Positions 35,436 through 46,867 of a DNA stretch of 64,000 bases are shown here, one piece after another (the first letter of the stretch is position 1; each line of letters opens with the position of its first letter). Origin of the DNA: Gigaspora rosea (lineage: Eukaryota; Glomeromycota; Glomeromycetes; Diversisporales; Gigasporaceae). Under the pieces are notes generated by a model, which was not told the origin of the DNA, ran no database searches, and was given only the letters and a program-made list of their open reading frames with translations. The translations under genes and the position numbers were made by a program. The stretch is taken from assembly GCA_003550325.1 (NCBI GenBank), contig QKWP01001099.1, positions 1 through 64,000 on the forward strand, in the 5' to 3' direction.

Positions 35436-35743
35436 TGGAGTGTCTTCAATTAAAAGGGCCCATTTTTACATATATTTTATTTTGAGATATTTGAGTTTAA
35501 TTATTTGTTTTGATTTTCGGACTGATCCGGGATCAATCAAATTTCACGATATTGATTGGTTAAAGACGGCTCTACGCAGCCTCATGTAATTTTTCTTTTT
35601 ACATTATCTTGATTTTTTATTATGTAATTCAACTTTCATTTATAATTAAAAAAAGTCAATCATGTCAAAATTTATATGAATTTAACGAAAACTCATTTTT
35701 CAAAAAAATGTAAAAATGGGCCCTTTTAATTGAAGACACCCCA
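35436..35743. mobile_element. TA-flanked MITE, family 1 copy B
   Basis: Ends begin TGGAGTGTCTTCAATTAAAA and, on the complement, TGGGGTGTCTTCAATTAAAA, with TA outside both. The interior is nearly the same as in 8176-8515 (ATTTTTACATATATTTTATT, TTGAGTTTAATTATTTGTTTTG, GACTGATCCGGGATCAATC), although the terminal ~25 bp are different. Confidence 0.88.
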
Positions 35744-35745
35744 TA

Positions 35746-36735
35746 TAATATTATTCTCCGTTTAGATGTTATACTAACAACTAACAATAACAGATAAATG
35801 AAGACGTATTTGAATTTCCAAAAAGTTAAAAGTTATTATTGTTCTTATGACAACAGATTATTTTATTCATCTTAAAAGTTTTCTTGTCATAATATTAATT
35901 AAAATGTTACATTTTTTCAGCCAATAAAGGTTTTGTCTTAGTCAGAGTTACCTGTAATTGGATGCCTGACAATTTTTCTCAGTTGAATAACCTAAAGGAG
36001 GGTTTCATTCAAAATATTTAAAACCTTGTATGCCTTGTTACTTTCGCCATTTAAATATTAAAAGGATGGGTTTACACTGTTTGAAAACTAAAAAAAAAAA
36101 AAGAAGCCGACTAATTTGTCACCTATTATTAAACTTACTACAAATAAGTTGGATATTTGGATGATCATTGAAAATAATTTCTTTAAATCTTCTCTTGAAT
36201 CTAAATATATGAATATGCGACCACTATGTGTTACGACGCTGCACGTAAATTTAGTTCGTCGTTCTATATTTGTAATTAAATTTTTACATAAATACGTAAG
36301 CCATAGGTCACGTGACTATTTTTGTACCGTTAACTAACAACACACTTTCCATTACCCACGGTGGTCTAGTCAGTGTAACTCTCAACATTGCGAAACATAA
36401 GAAAACTGGACTGATCATGCAAAATCATTTACATAGTTTACTTAACATTATCTGATTTACACAGCTGAGCATAGTAGGCATATCAATCAACGCAAGCATG
36501 CCATTTTAAAATTCATTTTAGTCCACAACAACTCGTTATATAGTGATCCACATATATCACCGGTTTCTCCAAATCAACTTTCCGAGTCATAATAAGTTCA
36601 ACATACAAAATAAGAAATAACAATAATAATGATAAAATATAAACTTTAACCAAAAACAGTTTAGTCACTAAAGTATTTATTTTACAATGTCTCACGTTAA
36701 TGCGATAAACTTTCTTGAAGTAAAATTGATAGATT
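35746..36735. other. intergenic stretch, no supported gene
   Basis: Short frames only, for example 73 codons from 36116 on the plus strand without recognisable features. 36500-36735 is the 3' flank of the FAR1-domain gene. Confidence 0.4.
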
Positions 36736-37803
36736 TTATTGTTGAGTTGTTTGAGATGTTTGCCTCCCAATACGATCTTCCTTTTCTCTGATATAACGTC
36801 GTAGAAGTTCTTCCAAACTGTTATCTTGTTGATCAACCGCGATTTGTGTTGCTCTTCGCGCCAATTCCCAAATCCAAAGTTTTGCAGCATCATTATCTAA
36901 TCCTTTTAAATCAGACCCTCCTTTAAATTTTTGCACTGCGCTAGCAATGTCACGTGCCGGAAGTTGATGATTCGGATACTTCGCTTTCAATAATTGTCGT
37001 TGAGTGGTAATCCCCAAATTACCATGAAGCGTATAGAATTCAATATCATCAAGGACTGCTTTCGGTAAATTTCGATTCTTCGGTGATGCTGCTTCCAACA
37101 CACTACGATATCTAGGTGATGACATCGCCTGAGTTGTTGATGGCTGTGCTGATGGTCTAGCTTCTCGTGTTTGTTGAATATTAAGTTCATGATTATGCTC
37201 ATTCACAAATGTAGTAACAGTTATGCATGTACTTGTCTTTGGAAAAGAAAGATTGATATGCCATCCGCATTCAATACGTTTAGACGTTCGATTGCGTTGC
37301 TCATGTACTGCTGCTTTTTTTTTTGGAGTATATCGTCCTCCGTGTTCACAATCATACGTCCTTTTTCTAACCATTCCCATTTCATCCCTTTCAACTCGTT
37401 TCTTTCTGACAACAAATCCCCGTTCTCGACCGTAAATTTCAAGAAATTCATCCACATTCTCCCAATTTTGAAAGGTTGTACCAACTGCAAGGATTACACT
37501 TGAGTTGGGCGCTTGAGGCGTAACAAAAGTACCGTTGTCGCTAAGTCCACCTGTTGTACCACTAAACCCCGCCGAATCTTCTTGGGGTGTAGTAGGTGAC
37601 AAGGGAATAATAGCTTCTCGATGACCGGATCCGTCTTGTTCAACAGGAAGCGCGATTGGTGTTGGTTGAATCGGTGAAATTGCTGTCAACATAGAAGAAA
37701 CGTCCTCTCGTACCTCGTAATTCATACTTTGATCTTTTTTTGGTTGAATTGGTGAAATTGCTGTCAACATAGAAGAAACGCCCTCTCGTACCTCGTAATT
37801 CAT
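36736..37803 (-). CDS. FAR1-domain protein (Mutator-derived DNA-binding domain), intronless
   Basis: A single open frame of 355 codons. Residues ~110-215 form a FAR1/WRKY-GCM1-type zinc finger: NVDEFLEIYGRERGFVVRKKRVERD, then YDCEHGGRY, RIECGWHINLSF and a final VNEHNHEL with the His-x-His pair. Residues ~235-310 (LDDIEFYTLHGNLGITTQRQLLKAKYP) resemble the helical segment that precedes the MULE transposase core. The catalytic domain is absent, so this is either a truncated Mutator-like element or a domesticated DNA-binding protein; an intact frame favours the latter but does not prove it. The N-terminus contains a 26-residue tandem repeat (KKDQSMNYEVRE-VSSMLTAISPIQP). The second ATG of the repeat is an alternative start. 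It is divergent from BUB3. Confidence 0.75.
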   Translation of the reverse strand: MNYEVREGVSSMLTAISPIQPKKDQSMNYEVREDVSSMLTAISPIQPTPIALPVEQDGSGHREAIIPLSPTTPQEDSAGFSGTTGGLSDNGTFVTPQAPNSSVILAVGTTFQNWENVDEFLEIYGRERGFVVRKKRVERDEMGMVRKRTYDCEHGGRYTPKKKAAVHEQRNRTSKRIECGWHINLSFPKTSTCITVTTFVNEHNHELNIQQTREARPSAQPSTTQAMSSPRYRSVLEAASPKNRNLPKAVLDDIEFYTLHGNLGITTQRQLLKAKYPNHQLPARDIASAVQKFKGGSDLKGLDNDAAKLWIWELARRATQIAVDQQDNSLEELLRRYIREKEDRIGRQTSQTTQQ

Positions 37804-37819
37804 ACTTTGATCTTTTTTA
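37664..37819. repeat. 78-bp tandem duplication at the FAR1-gene start
   Basis: Two copies differ at one or two bases (ACGTCC versus ACGCCC). Each carries the sequence of an ATG start context (complement of CATACTTTGATCTTTTTT). The duplication adds 26 codons in frame and creates a second in-frame ATG upstream. Confidence 0.85.
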
Positions 37820-38058
37820 ATTTACTTTACCGTATTTACTAGTTGCAAAGTGCTTTATCACCAATGTACTAGAAAATTACGAAAGTTGAAGACCAGAATT
37901 CAATAAACTATTTTTTCGCAAGACTTTCAATTTCTCCCTATTAATACGGAGATCGGAAGATTAGGTTTTGATGCAGCCAATCAAGATTCTACAGGCACAT
38001 GACATGCAAATACATTATTTCACGTGATACTTACATATTGAAGTTGGGGCGTCCTTAA

Positions 38059-38199
38059 AATGTACCCAAGGTATAGGCTCTTAACCTATTACTAAAAATA
38101 AATAAATTAATTTTAAAATAAACATCACGTGTTAACTAACTCTAACCCTAAAAAACTATAATACAGTAATACAGTAATAGCCTATACCCCGGGTATATT
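38059..38199. mobile_element. TTAA-flanked short inverted-repeat element
   Basis: TTAA at 38055-38058 and 38200-38203. Ends are AATGTACCCAAGGTATAGGC and, on the complement, AATATACCCGGGGTATAGGC. It lies between the divergent FAR1-domain gene and BUB3, so it may sit inside a promoter. Confidence 0.75.
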
Positions 38200-38353
38200 T
38201 TAAATATTTTCATTGAAGTTGTACGAAATTCTACGCAAATTCATTACATGATCAGGTGACTTTAATATTTCACGTGGATTTGCACGCAAGTTGTAATGTT
38301 TATGGCCAATAAAAATCATATCTGAATTTTTCGAGTCTCAACGGTAAATCGAA

Positions 38354-39732
38354 ATGCAACAATTTGAATTGTTTGACCCGCCTTCGGATGCTATATCGTC
38401 AATTGTATTTAGTCCTATTAGCCCAATTCATCTCTTGGTGTCTTCGTGGGACAAAGTAATTAAATTTCCTAACCCTTTATTATTTATATGTTTTCATTTT
38501 TCTTATTACTCTTTTTTCAACTACCTACAGACCATTAAATTATATAACGCTGAAGAAAACTCGCTTCGAGGTTCATATAATCATGATGCACCGGTTCTTG
38601 ACTGCTGTATGTCCGATGAAACTCACGTGTATAGTGGTGGATTAGATAATTGTATAAAAAGGTATATATTTTATTTCTAATTTTCGTGTTCTTTTTTCAT
38701 TCTAAGTTTTCGCGTTTTAAATTCAAAATTTATATATTTATATGAATAATTTATGAAGTTTCGATATTAATACGCATACCGGATTTATTGTGGGATCACA
38801 TGAAAATGCTGTTAAATGTGTAGAATATAGTATTGACAATAGTAAGTAATATATATTTTCTCTTTCGAATTTTCTTTTTTCATTTTATGACCCCTTGCAT
38901 ATATTTTAGATTTGATCATATCTGGTTCGTGGGATCAAACGGTTCGGACATGGGACGTTCGTGATAAAGACTCACAGACTGGAGTATATAGAATGGACAA
39001 TGGAGGCAAAGTTTTTGCGATATCTCTGGTCTCTTATAGACTAGTAGTCGCTACAGCTGCAAGACAATTTTATATTTATGATATAAGAAACATGTCTGAG
39101 GTCCTTCAAAGTAGGGAAAGTAGCTTAAAGTTCATGACTAGGTGCGTTAAATGCATGCCTAATAAAGAAGGTAAAAATATCAAACTCCTTTATTCTGTCG
39201 ATTGAATGAATCGCATTGACTTTTAACATTTCGCGTAGGCTACGCGTGTAGTTCAATCGAAGGACGTGTAGCTGTAGAGTTTTTTGATCCGTCTCCTGAA
39301 GTACAACAACGTAAATACGCCTTCAAATGTCATCGGAAGATGATTGATGGTATTGATACGGTTTATCCTGTTAATGCTCTTGCTTTCCATCCAACGTACG
39401 TGATATAATAATGCCTTGATTTTTTATATATTTAGTAATATTAATGTATTACGGTGCTTTTTGTTGCTAATAGGCATGGCACTTTTGCCTCCGGAGGTGC
39501 TGATGGTGTCGTGAATATTTGGGACGGAGTCAATAAAAAGCGTCTTCGGCAATATCCGCAATACCCAACCAGTATTGCCAGTTTGGATTTTAATAAGGAT
39601 GGACAATACTTGGCAATCGCAAGTAGTTACACATTTGAAGAGGGTGAGAAGGATCATCCACCAGATTCTGTTTTTATAAGACACATTAGTGAAAATGAGT
39701 GTAAACCAAGACATTTGGCCCCACCTCCTTAA
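38354..39732 (+). CDS. BUB3: BUB3 mitotic checkpoint WD40 protein
   Basis: Exons are 38354-38455, 38531-38661, 38759-38841, 38910-39170, 39239-39395 and 39474-39732. All introns are GT-AG and the product is about 330 aa, the usual BUB3 length. WD-repeat strands are visible ([49 protein letters not shown]). The BUB3-specific stretch [19 protein letters not shown] is followed by [10 protein letters not shown] and by [26 protein letters not shown]3 binds BUB1/BUBR1 and phosphorylated KNL1 at kinetochores and helps build the spindle checkpoint complex. The related export factor RAE1 lacks the FDPS...KYAFKCHR segment. The start is the first in-frame ATG; the donor of exon 1 follows SWDK, as expected for repeat 1. 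Nothing looks broken. Confidence 0.95.
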
Positions 39733-40188
39733 GGTTGCGACCCAACTTTTCTTTATAATTAACATTACTAGTTTGGTACTTTATTTAGGATAATAACCAA
39801 CCCAAATATATGTTCAAAAGTATCAAATTCAAAAACTAATCAAATTGTTAAATCAAGGCTATAAATTACTACGTATTTCATTTTTATATTAAGAAAATTA
39901 AGTGATTTAACAATTAGACAAGACATGATCGATAAAGTCGATGTTAGTTCTAACAGATATACATATTAAGTGAAAACAACTATAAAAGTGAAGTTCGAAA
40001 TTCGAATAGAAATGTTTAATATTTTAGAAAGCAAAAGCCCTAATAAAAATTGATACCTTTCTCCATCGTTAATTAATCAGTATATAATTATTAATTGATA
40101 TATAAATTACTTGTGATATAGCAAAAGTTATGATCGAATTCCCAGTTTCAACAAGATAGTTGAAATCAAAAAGTAAATTTTCTTGGTA
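39733..40188. other. 3' flank of BUB3, no gene
   Basis: AT-rich, no ORF of note. Confidence 0.5.
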
Positions 40189-40347
40189 TTACGGGTGTTA
40201 CACATTAAAAAGGCCATTTTTACATTTTTTACATATATATAGACAATGATCTACAAAATTTTCTAAAGTTTATTTTGAATATATATATTCAAAAATCAAA
40301 TAAAATTTTTTTGAAAAATGTGTTCTTTTAATGTTTAACACCCCACA
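40189..40347. mobile_element. TA-flanked MITE, family 1 copy C (internally deleted)
   Basis: Ends read TTACGGGTGTTACACATTAAAA and, on the complement, TGTGGGGTGTTAAACATTAAAA, with TA outside. The adjoining ATTTTTACA is the same interior start as copies A and B, but most of the interior is missing. Confidence 0.7.
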
Positions 40348-40450
40348 TAGGTATATAGTAGAATGTTTTATACAATAATATATTTAATCAATTTTTTCTT
40401 TCTTTGGTATTAAGTGAATTTTTAATAATTTTTTTCTATTTTTTTATTTT

Positions 40451-40556
40451 GGGTTTTATAATTTGGTGCACACTAATCTAATCCTAACCATAACCCTATT
40501 TGTATTTGCTACTATAGGGTGTACCACGGTGCAGGGTGCACCAAATTATTAAACCC
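40451..40556. mobile_element. short inverted-repeat element, possibly Mutator-type
   Basis: GGGTTTTATAATTTGGTGCAC at the left matches the complement of GTGCACCAAATTATTAAACCC at the right. Flanking TTTTATTTT and TTGTATTTT could be a 9-bp duplication with one mismatch. Confidence 0.5.
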
Positions 40557-40739
40557 TTGTATTTTTTCTAATAAGTTTAAAAAAAATTTTTTTAATAAAA
40601 ACTAAAAAAAAAAAAAAAAATACTGTATTTTTAATACAGTATATACAAGTTCAAGTCTTTAAAAATATAATAATAATATTTTTACAAGATTATACAGTAT
40701 ATACAGTATATAAATATCAAATGCTGTATTAATTAAAAG

Positions 40740-40910
40740 GGAAATTCTATTTTGACCCGGGTCAAAATGACCCACTCCTAGAATCTAGGGTTAGTGCGGG
40801 TCAGAATTATGTTAATGCCGACTGGGTTTTAGTATAAAAATCCTGGCCAGCATCAATATAATTTTGGCACACATCAACCCTAAAATTCCAGTCTGCGGTA
40901 ATCCTAAAAA
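40740..40910. repeat. dispersed repeat with GACCCG...GGCCAGCATCAATATAATT, copy 1
   Basis: GAAATTCTATTTTGACCC, GGTTTTAGTATAAAAATCCTGGCC, CATCAATATAATTTTGGCACACA and CCCTAAAATTCCAGTCTGCGGTAATCCT all recur at 43976-44093. The second copy lacks the middle part. Confidence 0.8.
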
Positions 40911-41386
40911 AATTCGACATCGAACTCAGGCTTAGCCGTTTGGCTTGCGGCTCGGCTCAAGCCGTTTGCATCACTATGGATCAATCCATCTCAGTACGTT
41001 CCTTAATCTCGTATAATTAAATATCACTTGAACAAGATTTTAGTTACGCTAAGAAACCACTGCCTAACGCACAGATCAAATTACATAATTTTTTAAACTT
41101 GCTATAGATTAACTCTGGTACGGTACGTATATAAAAAAGATTTGCTTTATCTGATGATTTATTAGAATGTATACATATTAGTCTGTTCAACCAATCATAG
41201 TTGTTTTGTTTCATATGATCAATAAGCAGATATCAGATATAAGTTATCCTACACGTACGTACGTCACTTATGAATTATGCCCAATTCAGCTGTTACGTAC
41301 AAATAATTTGTAACCAATCACTTTGACTGTTAAAAGGATATTCATGATTTTTGTAAAAAAATGGATACGACAACCAGGTTTCTATC

Positions 41387-42135
41387 ATGAAAAAGTTTTT
41401 ATTCTTAATGTTTTTTTGGTAAGCAATCCTTTACATATATCTGTTCGTTCCATTTTGATTCAGAATCAAAAAAACGGGGTTGACTCCTAAAGCCTCATAT
41501 TTCAGATCTTCGATGGTGGACATAACGTCAGGGAATAACTAATTCTCGTGACGACCAACAAATATCACCATATTCGGAATCACCAATACAGGAGCAAAAT
41601 CTTTCTGCCCCTAAAAAATTATGATTGTGTGGCGACAGGAGAATGTGCCTGTGAACTCGTTGGAGAATGCGAACCTTGTGATAAATTAGACTCGGTAAGA
41701 TATTTATTAATATTTGATTAACAATTCAGTAAGATTCACACAATTATTTTATTTATTTATCTATTTTTTTTGGTTATCATTTAACAGGCAGCTCTTGATT
41801 ATTGTAAACAATATCGAAAACAGAGAGGAGATTAAATGCAAATGGAATGTACGCCAAAAAATTGTAGTAATTTACCTGACTATCGACCTTGTCGACGAGT
41901 TAAAAGACTTGAAAGAGCAAAATATTTTGAATTCCAGGTTTGAATACTTTGAGATATTTACGATTCATGCATATACGTATTAGACTAATAATTTATCATT
42001 TACATTTTTAATTTATAGTTTGTTAGTGCATTCATTGTATTTATATCTTGTATTATTCTGATTTATCGAAAGCACAAACTCACTGCAGATGGATATAGAA
42101 GGTTAGCCAGGCGTATTGGTGGTAAAATATTATAG
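41387..42135 (+). pseudogene. JTB: JTB-like transmembrane protein gene with in-frame stop
   Basis: Exons are 41387-41418, 41592-41694, 41788-41937 and 42019-42135. Together they encode about 133 codons. A signal peptide (MKKFLFLMFFW) leads into a Cys-rich ectodomain (CVATGECACELVGECEPCDKLDS, then MECTPKNC...YRPCRRV...KYFEFQ), a single membrane segment (FVSAFIVFISCIILIY) and a short basic tail. Layout and Cys pattern match the JTB family, linked in animals to mitochondria and cell division. One TAA (41833-41835) interrupts exon 3 just before MQMEC; no GT is available to splice it out. Either the gene is recently dead, the base is wrong, or the true structure differs. Splice phases otherwise agree throughout. 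Confidence 0.7.
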
Positions 42136-42369
42136 ATTTTATAACATAAATTATTTGGGATGCCCACGATTAATCATTCATCATATGCACGACTTTGACT
42201 ATTAACAAAGAAACACAAAGAATTCAATAGTTATTTCATCAACAATCTTAATAATCTTTGACAATGTAAATAGATTTACAATAAACTATGATGGTATATC
42301 AATTTTTTATTAACCGAATAAACCGATTTGAAATGATATATTTTCAGAATAGAATGTATTAACATGGAT

Positions 42370-42440
42370 AGAGCTTAGTATTCGTATTCGTTATTCGAAC
42401 AATATTCGTGTTCGAATAAACAATTATCCGAATAAGCAAA
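42370..42440. repeat. unpaired hAT-like end with ATTCG iterons
   Basis: TAGAGCTTAGTATTCGTATTCG begins like the TAGAGCTTCGATCC end seen at 55169 and continues with TTATTCGAACAATATTCG and GTTCGAATAAAC words. No partner end was found in the window, so this may be a solo or truncated end. Confidence 0.45.
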
Positions 42441-43975
42441 TATAATAATTACGGGCGTTATTTGGAACAATGGCCCGAATTAAACTTAATTTGGGCCCAA
42501 TTTTGAAATTATTATAAATATAAATACATGAAAATTTTTTTACCAAATTTTTATTTAATCAAAAATAATTTATACTGTATTTACAAATGTTTATAACTCT
42601 ATGTACAAGATATAAATTATATACAATATATATAAAATAAAAAAGATACTTTGTTTCGAAGATAATATTCTATAATACTTGTCCTAGTCACCATGTAGAG
42701 GTGTATCCTTTGATAGGTTTATAACAGCCTGAAACTGTATCCCATAAAGGACATAAAGAAAACTCAATCTTGACCTAGAGTTCGGTAGAGTATAGTAAGA
42801 CTAGTATCATGGTTAGCTAATGGGTCCAAAATGTAGTTTAGCACGTAGCTTCTTCTTCAGAGACCATAATAGACTGTTGCCAACCCATCCTAGTATATTA
42901 ATAAATGGAAGGATTATAGTAAGTAGAAATAGGCTTTTTTTCTTGAACATAATTTTTAATTCCTTGCAAGCTGCAAAAAGAAAATACATAACACATACCT
43001 TCTATTTCATCAATCATCTTTCCCAAATATGTTTAAAAAGATTTTGCAAGCTGTAAAATTAAGTTAATTATAGATAAATAAAAAAATAACTAATTTGCTT
43101 CAAAACCGGTAGACTTCAGCAGGAAAACTCAACCTTGCAAATTATCTTGAATACTACGAGCCCGAAAAGAAGCCCAAATGCCTTGCTAATCTAGTTTTAT
43201 AATATCCCACCTCTTTCCATTTTATAACCGATACTAGACCAAGGATACAGGCAAGCATCGATCGGAACCCTAAAAAATATACAGCATTTTAATTTATTTT
43301 TTCAAACTCAAATTTCAAAACAATAAAATACTAATAATATCCTTACAGTATTCAATATATCACAAGCTAAATTTTACGTGGCCTTCAGATAAAAAAGCAA
43401 AAAAGATTTAGTAAATACGAATAAAGAAATCAACGAACAATATCAACGATATTAATAAAAAGAAAATACTGTACTTTAACAAGGTGATAGTTAAGATTAA
43501 AAAAAATTCTTTTCAAACGCGTAAAATTGAAATAATGCTCAGGGGTAATATTCATAAACTTCATTTAACTACTTAAATTGAGAATGCTCTTTATATATGC
43601 CTCCTACAAATCGCCTTGCCTTTCCTTTTCCTTGGATGGCGGCAATCAATTCAGTTATTTTTTTTTATTCCACGTCTTTCAATTAATTAATGTAAATGAA
43701 ATGCATTGGCCACTTCAAACAGGTCCAGCTCCGCTTTCGTGATCCATTTAGTAGATCAACTCGGCTATTAAAAGCTATTCATGTGATACAACTACGGCTA
43801 CTAAATTTAGGCCAGTAGTACGTATGATAGCTTATAGTAAAAAAAAAAAAACTACAGTAACTGTGTCGGCAGTTATCAATTGTAACGCGAAAATTTCATA
43901 TTTTCATATATATATAGGAAAATTTCCGTGCCCCAACCCTATTTTACATAGAAAAGTAAATTTTAAAAATTTGGG
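42441..43975. other. gene-free region
   Basis: 42640-43420 is less AT-skewed than its surroundings and may be an old gene or noncoding transcript, but no frame longer than 78 codons or recognisable motif was found. 43830-43850 is an A-run. Confidence 0.4.
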
Positions 43976-44093
43976 AAATTCTATTTTGACCCATTTTGAC
44001 CCGCGACTGGATTTTAAGTATAAAAATCCTGGCCAACATCAATATAATTCTGGCACACACTAACCCTAAAATTCCAGCCTGCGGTAATCCTTT
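43976..44093. repeat. dispersed repeat with GGCCAACATCAATATAATT, copy 2
   Basis: Matches 40740-40910 minus its middle. It ends about 70 bp upstream of the PRP17 start, so it lies in the promoter or 5' untranslated region. Confidence 0.8.
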
Positions 44094-44165
44094 TGATATA
44101 CCAATCATATCTTTCTCCTATAACAGATAAGTTGTCAACACAGCAAGAAGTTTATACCCATAACC

Positions 44166-46867
44166 ATGGATCTTTTGGCAACAGAATACCTGTCAAGTGA
44201 AGAGGAAATGACCGATCCAGCTTCCTCTAAGCGCTCCAATTTCAATACTTCGCAGATTGCTAAACGTCAAAAGATTGATCTTGCTCCTCAAGTTAGCTTG
44301 GAGGTTTGTATACATTTACCTTTGTTATTCTGTCAGGATCGCGCAAGGAAAACAATTTATAAAAGCCTTTTTCAACAGATCCATACATATTTTTCAAAAC
44401 GCGCGTTACTTTGACCCTTCATTTAATAAATTACCCATCGTTTTATCCTTTTATAAAGGGTTCTACAAATTTATGTAACCTAGTTGACATTTCCCTCTAG
44501 GATCCAAAACTTTCAACTTCTATTTATACCAAACCAACCGACACTCAAATAACTGTCAATATCCCTTACGAAGATTTAGTTCAGCCTGTCGTTGGTCCCA
44601 AGAATCCATTCAATACTCGTGTTATTAACCAAAATGTTCTCACTGGCCATGTTGAAGAACAAGCTTACTCTGAATTTGCTTTCAGAACCCAACAACGTAC
44701 TTTTACCTCCTTCGGTTATGCCGCGGATCCTTCTCTTGTAGATACTAGCACAGGTGGGGCTGTAGGTTTTGTTGGTGATGTTGAAAAAGCCTTGGCTATG
44801 AATGGTGCTACAATATATGATTCAACTCCTAAATTGGAGGATGCACCTAAAAGGAAGCCTAAAGGTGATTCTGCAATATTAGAGGGTGAAGATGCATATC
44901 AAGGCCCTTGGGCTGGCTACGAAGGCGAAAACATTGGCTCTGCTGTTGGGCCTCCAGAGGTTCTTGTTTTTTTTCGACTTTAATTATGATTATAATTATA
45001 ATGATAAATATTCTAATTTGTTCAATTAATAAATAATTGAATATTGTCCAATTCAGGGTGCAATTCCTAAAAAGGCTGATACTGATGTTAGTTCTAAAAA
45101 ACAAATCGATGTTGGACAGGAAAGGACATTGTTTCATGGTATGTTATAGTGTTTCATTTATGAAATTCTGCTTCAATTACTATATGACCTTTATTATTAA
45201 TTTACATATTTATAATTTTTAAAGGAAAATCTGAATTCGATTATCAAGGTAGAACTTATATGCATGTACCACAGGATTTAGATGTAAATCTATTAGGGGA
45301 ACCTGGATCTCAAGAATGTTTTATTCCAAAACGTTGTATTCACACATGGTAGAATATCATTGTTTAAAAATTAAAATATCCACATTAATTTAACTAAAAA
45401 ATATGATTTTTAGGTCTGGTCATACTAAGGGTGTTTCGGCGATCAGATTTTTCCCAAAATCTGCTCATTTAATATTATCAGCTAGTATGGATACAAAAGT
45501 AAAGGTATTACAATTCTAGATTCAGTGAAAATGACAATATAATTATCATTTACTAATTTTAGTCTACTTCTGCATATTAGATTTGGGATGTTTATCATGA
45601 TCGTAGATGTTTGAGAACCTATATGGGCCATAATAAAGCTGTGCGTGATATTACATTTAGTAACGACGGAAAACGATTCTTAACTGCTAGTTATGATAAA
45701 TATATCAAATTATGGGACACCGAAACCGGTATATATATATATATATATATATATTTCATAATCATATTATTAGAATTTTATAATTAATTTTTGGAGATTA
45801 CATTTCGTTAGGGCAATGCATTAAATCATTCACAACAGGAAAGATAGCATATGTTGTAAAATTTAATCCTGATGAGGATAAACAGAATATATTTTTGGCC
45901 GGATGTTCCGATAAAAAAATCGTACAGGTAACGTCTCTATCACGTATATGAAGTTTCAATACATATATCTAGCCATAATATTTATTCATTCATTCATTAT
46001 TTTGTTAGTTTGATATTAATACTGGTGAAGTAACGCAAGAATACGATCAACATTTAGGTGCTGTAAATACTATCACATTTGTAGACGAAAATAGGCGATT
46101 CGTTACAACCTCAGATGACAAGACGTTAAGAGCATGGGAGTTTGATATTCCAGTGGTTATCAAATATATTGCTGAGCCACATATGCACAGCATGCCCGCC
46201 GTGACTTTACATCCAAATAGTAATTATTTTCTGTTACAAAGTTTATTATATTCTATAAAATAAATTATTCAAATTATAATTTTTTTTTTTTTAGAAAAAT
46301 GGCTAGCTTGTCAGTCATTAGATAATCAGATTGTTGTATATGGTGCCAAAGATAGGTTCCGTATGCATCGCAAGAAGCGATTTACTGGGCACTTAGTTGC
46401 TGGTTATGCCTGTCAGGTCAATTTCTCACCTGACGGAAGATTTATCATGTCTGGTGATTCTGAAGGTAACATTTGGTACTGGGTAAGTGTATTTTGTTAC
46501 CATTGACTATTTAAAAAAAAAAATTTTTTTTTGATTTTATTCTTATATACATATATTATTTTAGGATTGGAAATCTTGCAAAGTGCTCAAGTGAGTTTTC
46601 ATCTGCATTGCCTTCGATTATTGTCTATAATTCAATTTTGCTAACTTTATGAACCACAGGAAGTACAAAGCACACGATAATGTTGTTATTGGATGTGAAT
46701 GGCACCCTCATGAAACTTCCAAAGTTGCAACTTGTAGTTGGGACGGATTGATAAAATTATGGGTTAGTATAATGCATTTCTTTTGTGTTCATTAATATTT
46801 ATGGCTATTTCTTTGTATATATTTATTAATATGATATTATGATTATCTTTTATTTCTACAGGATTAA
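44166..46867 (+). CDS. CDC40: pre-mRNA splicing factor PRP17 (CDC40), WD40 protein
   Basis: Twelve exons: 44166-44303, 44501-44959, 45057-45138, 45225-45348, 45414-45504, 45581-45728, 45812-45927, 46009-46219, 46295-46482, 46565-46590, 46660-46762 and 46862-46867. The product is about 563 aa. The N-terminal third carries the PRP17 signature ([53 protein letters not shown]). The rest is a seven-bladed WD40 propeller starting [22 protein letters not shown]17 joins the spliceosome for the second catalytic step. The last exon codes only for the final Asp and the stop, and exon 10 has 26 nt. All introns are GT-AG and phases agree. Confidence 0.95.

Noticed and set aside
41714-41983. Open 89-codon frame over JTB exon 3
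   Set aside because: It is another frame of the exon and its neighbouring introns. The JTB Cys pattern and splice phases favour the frame used.
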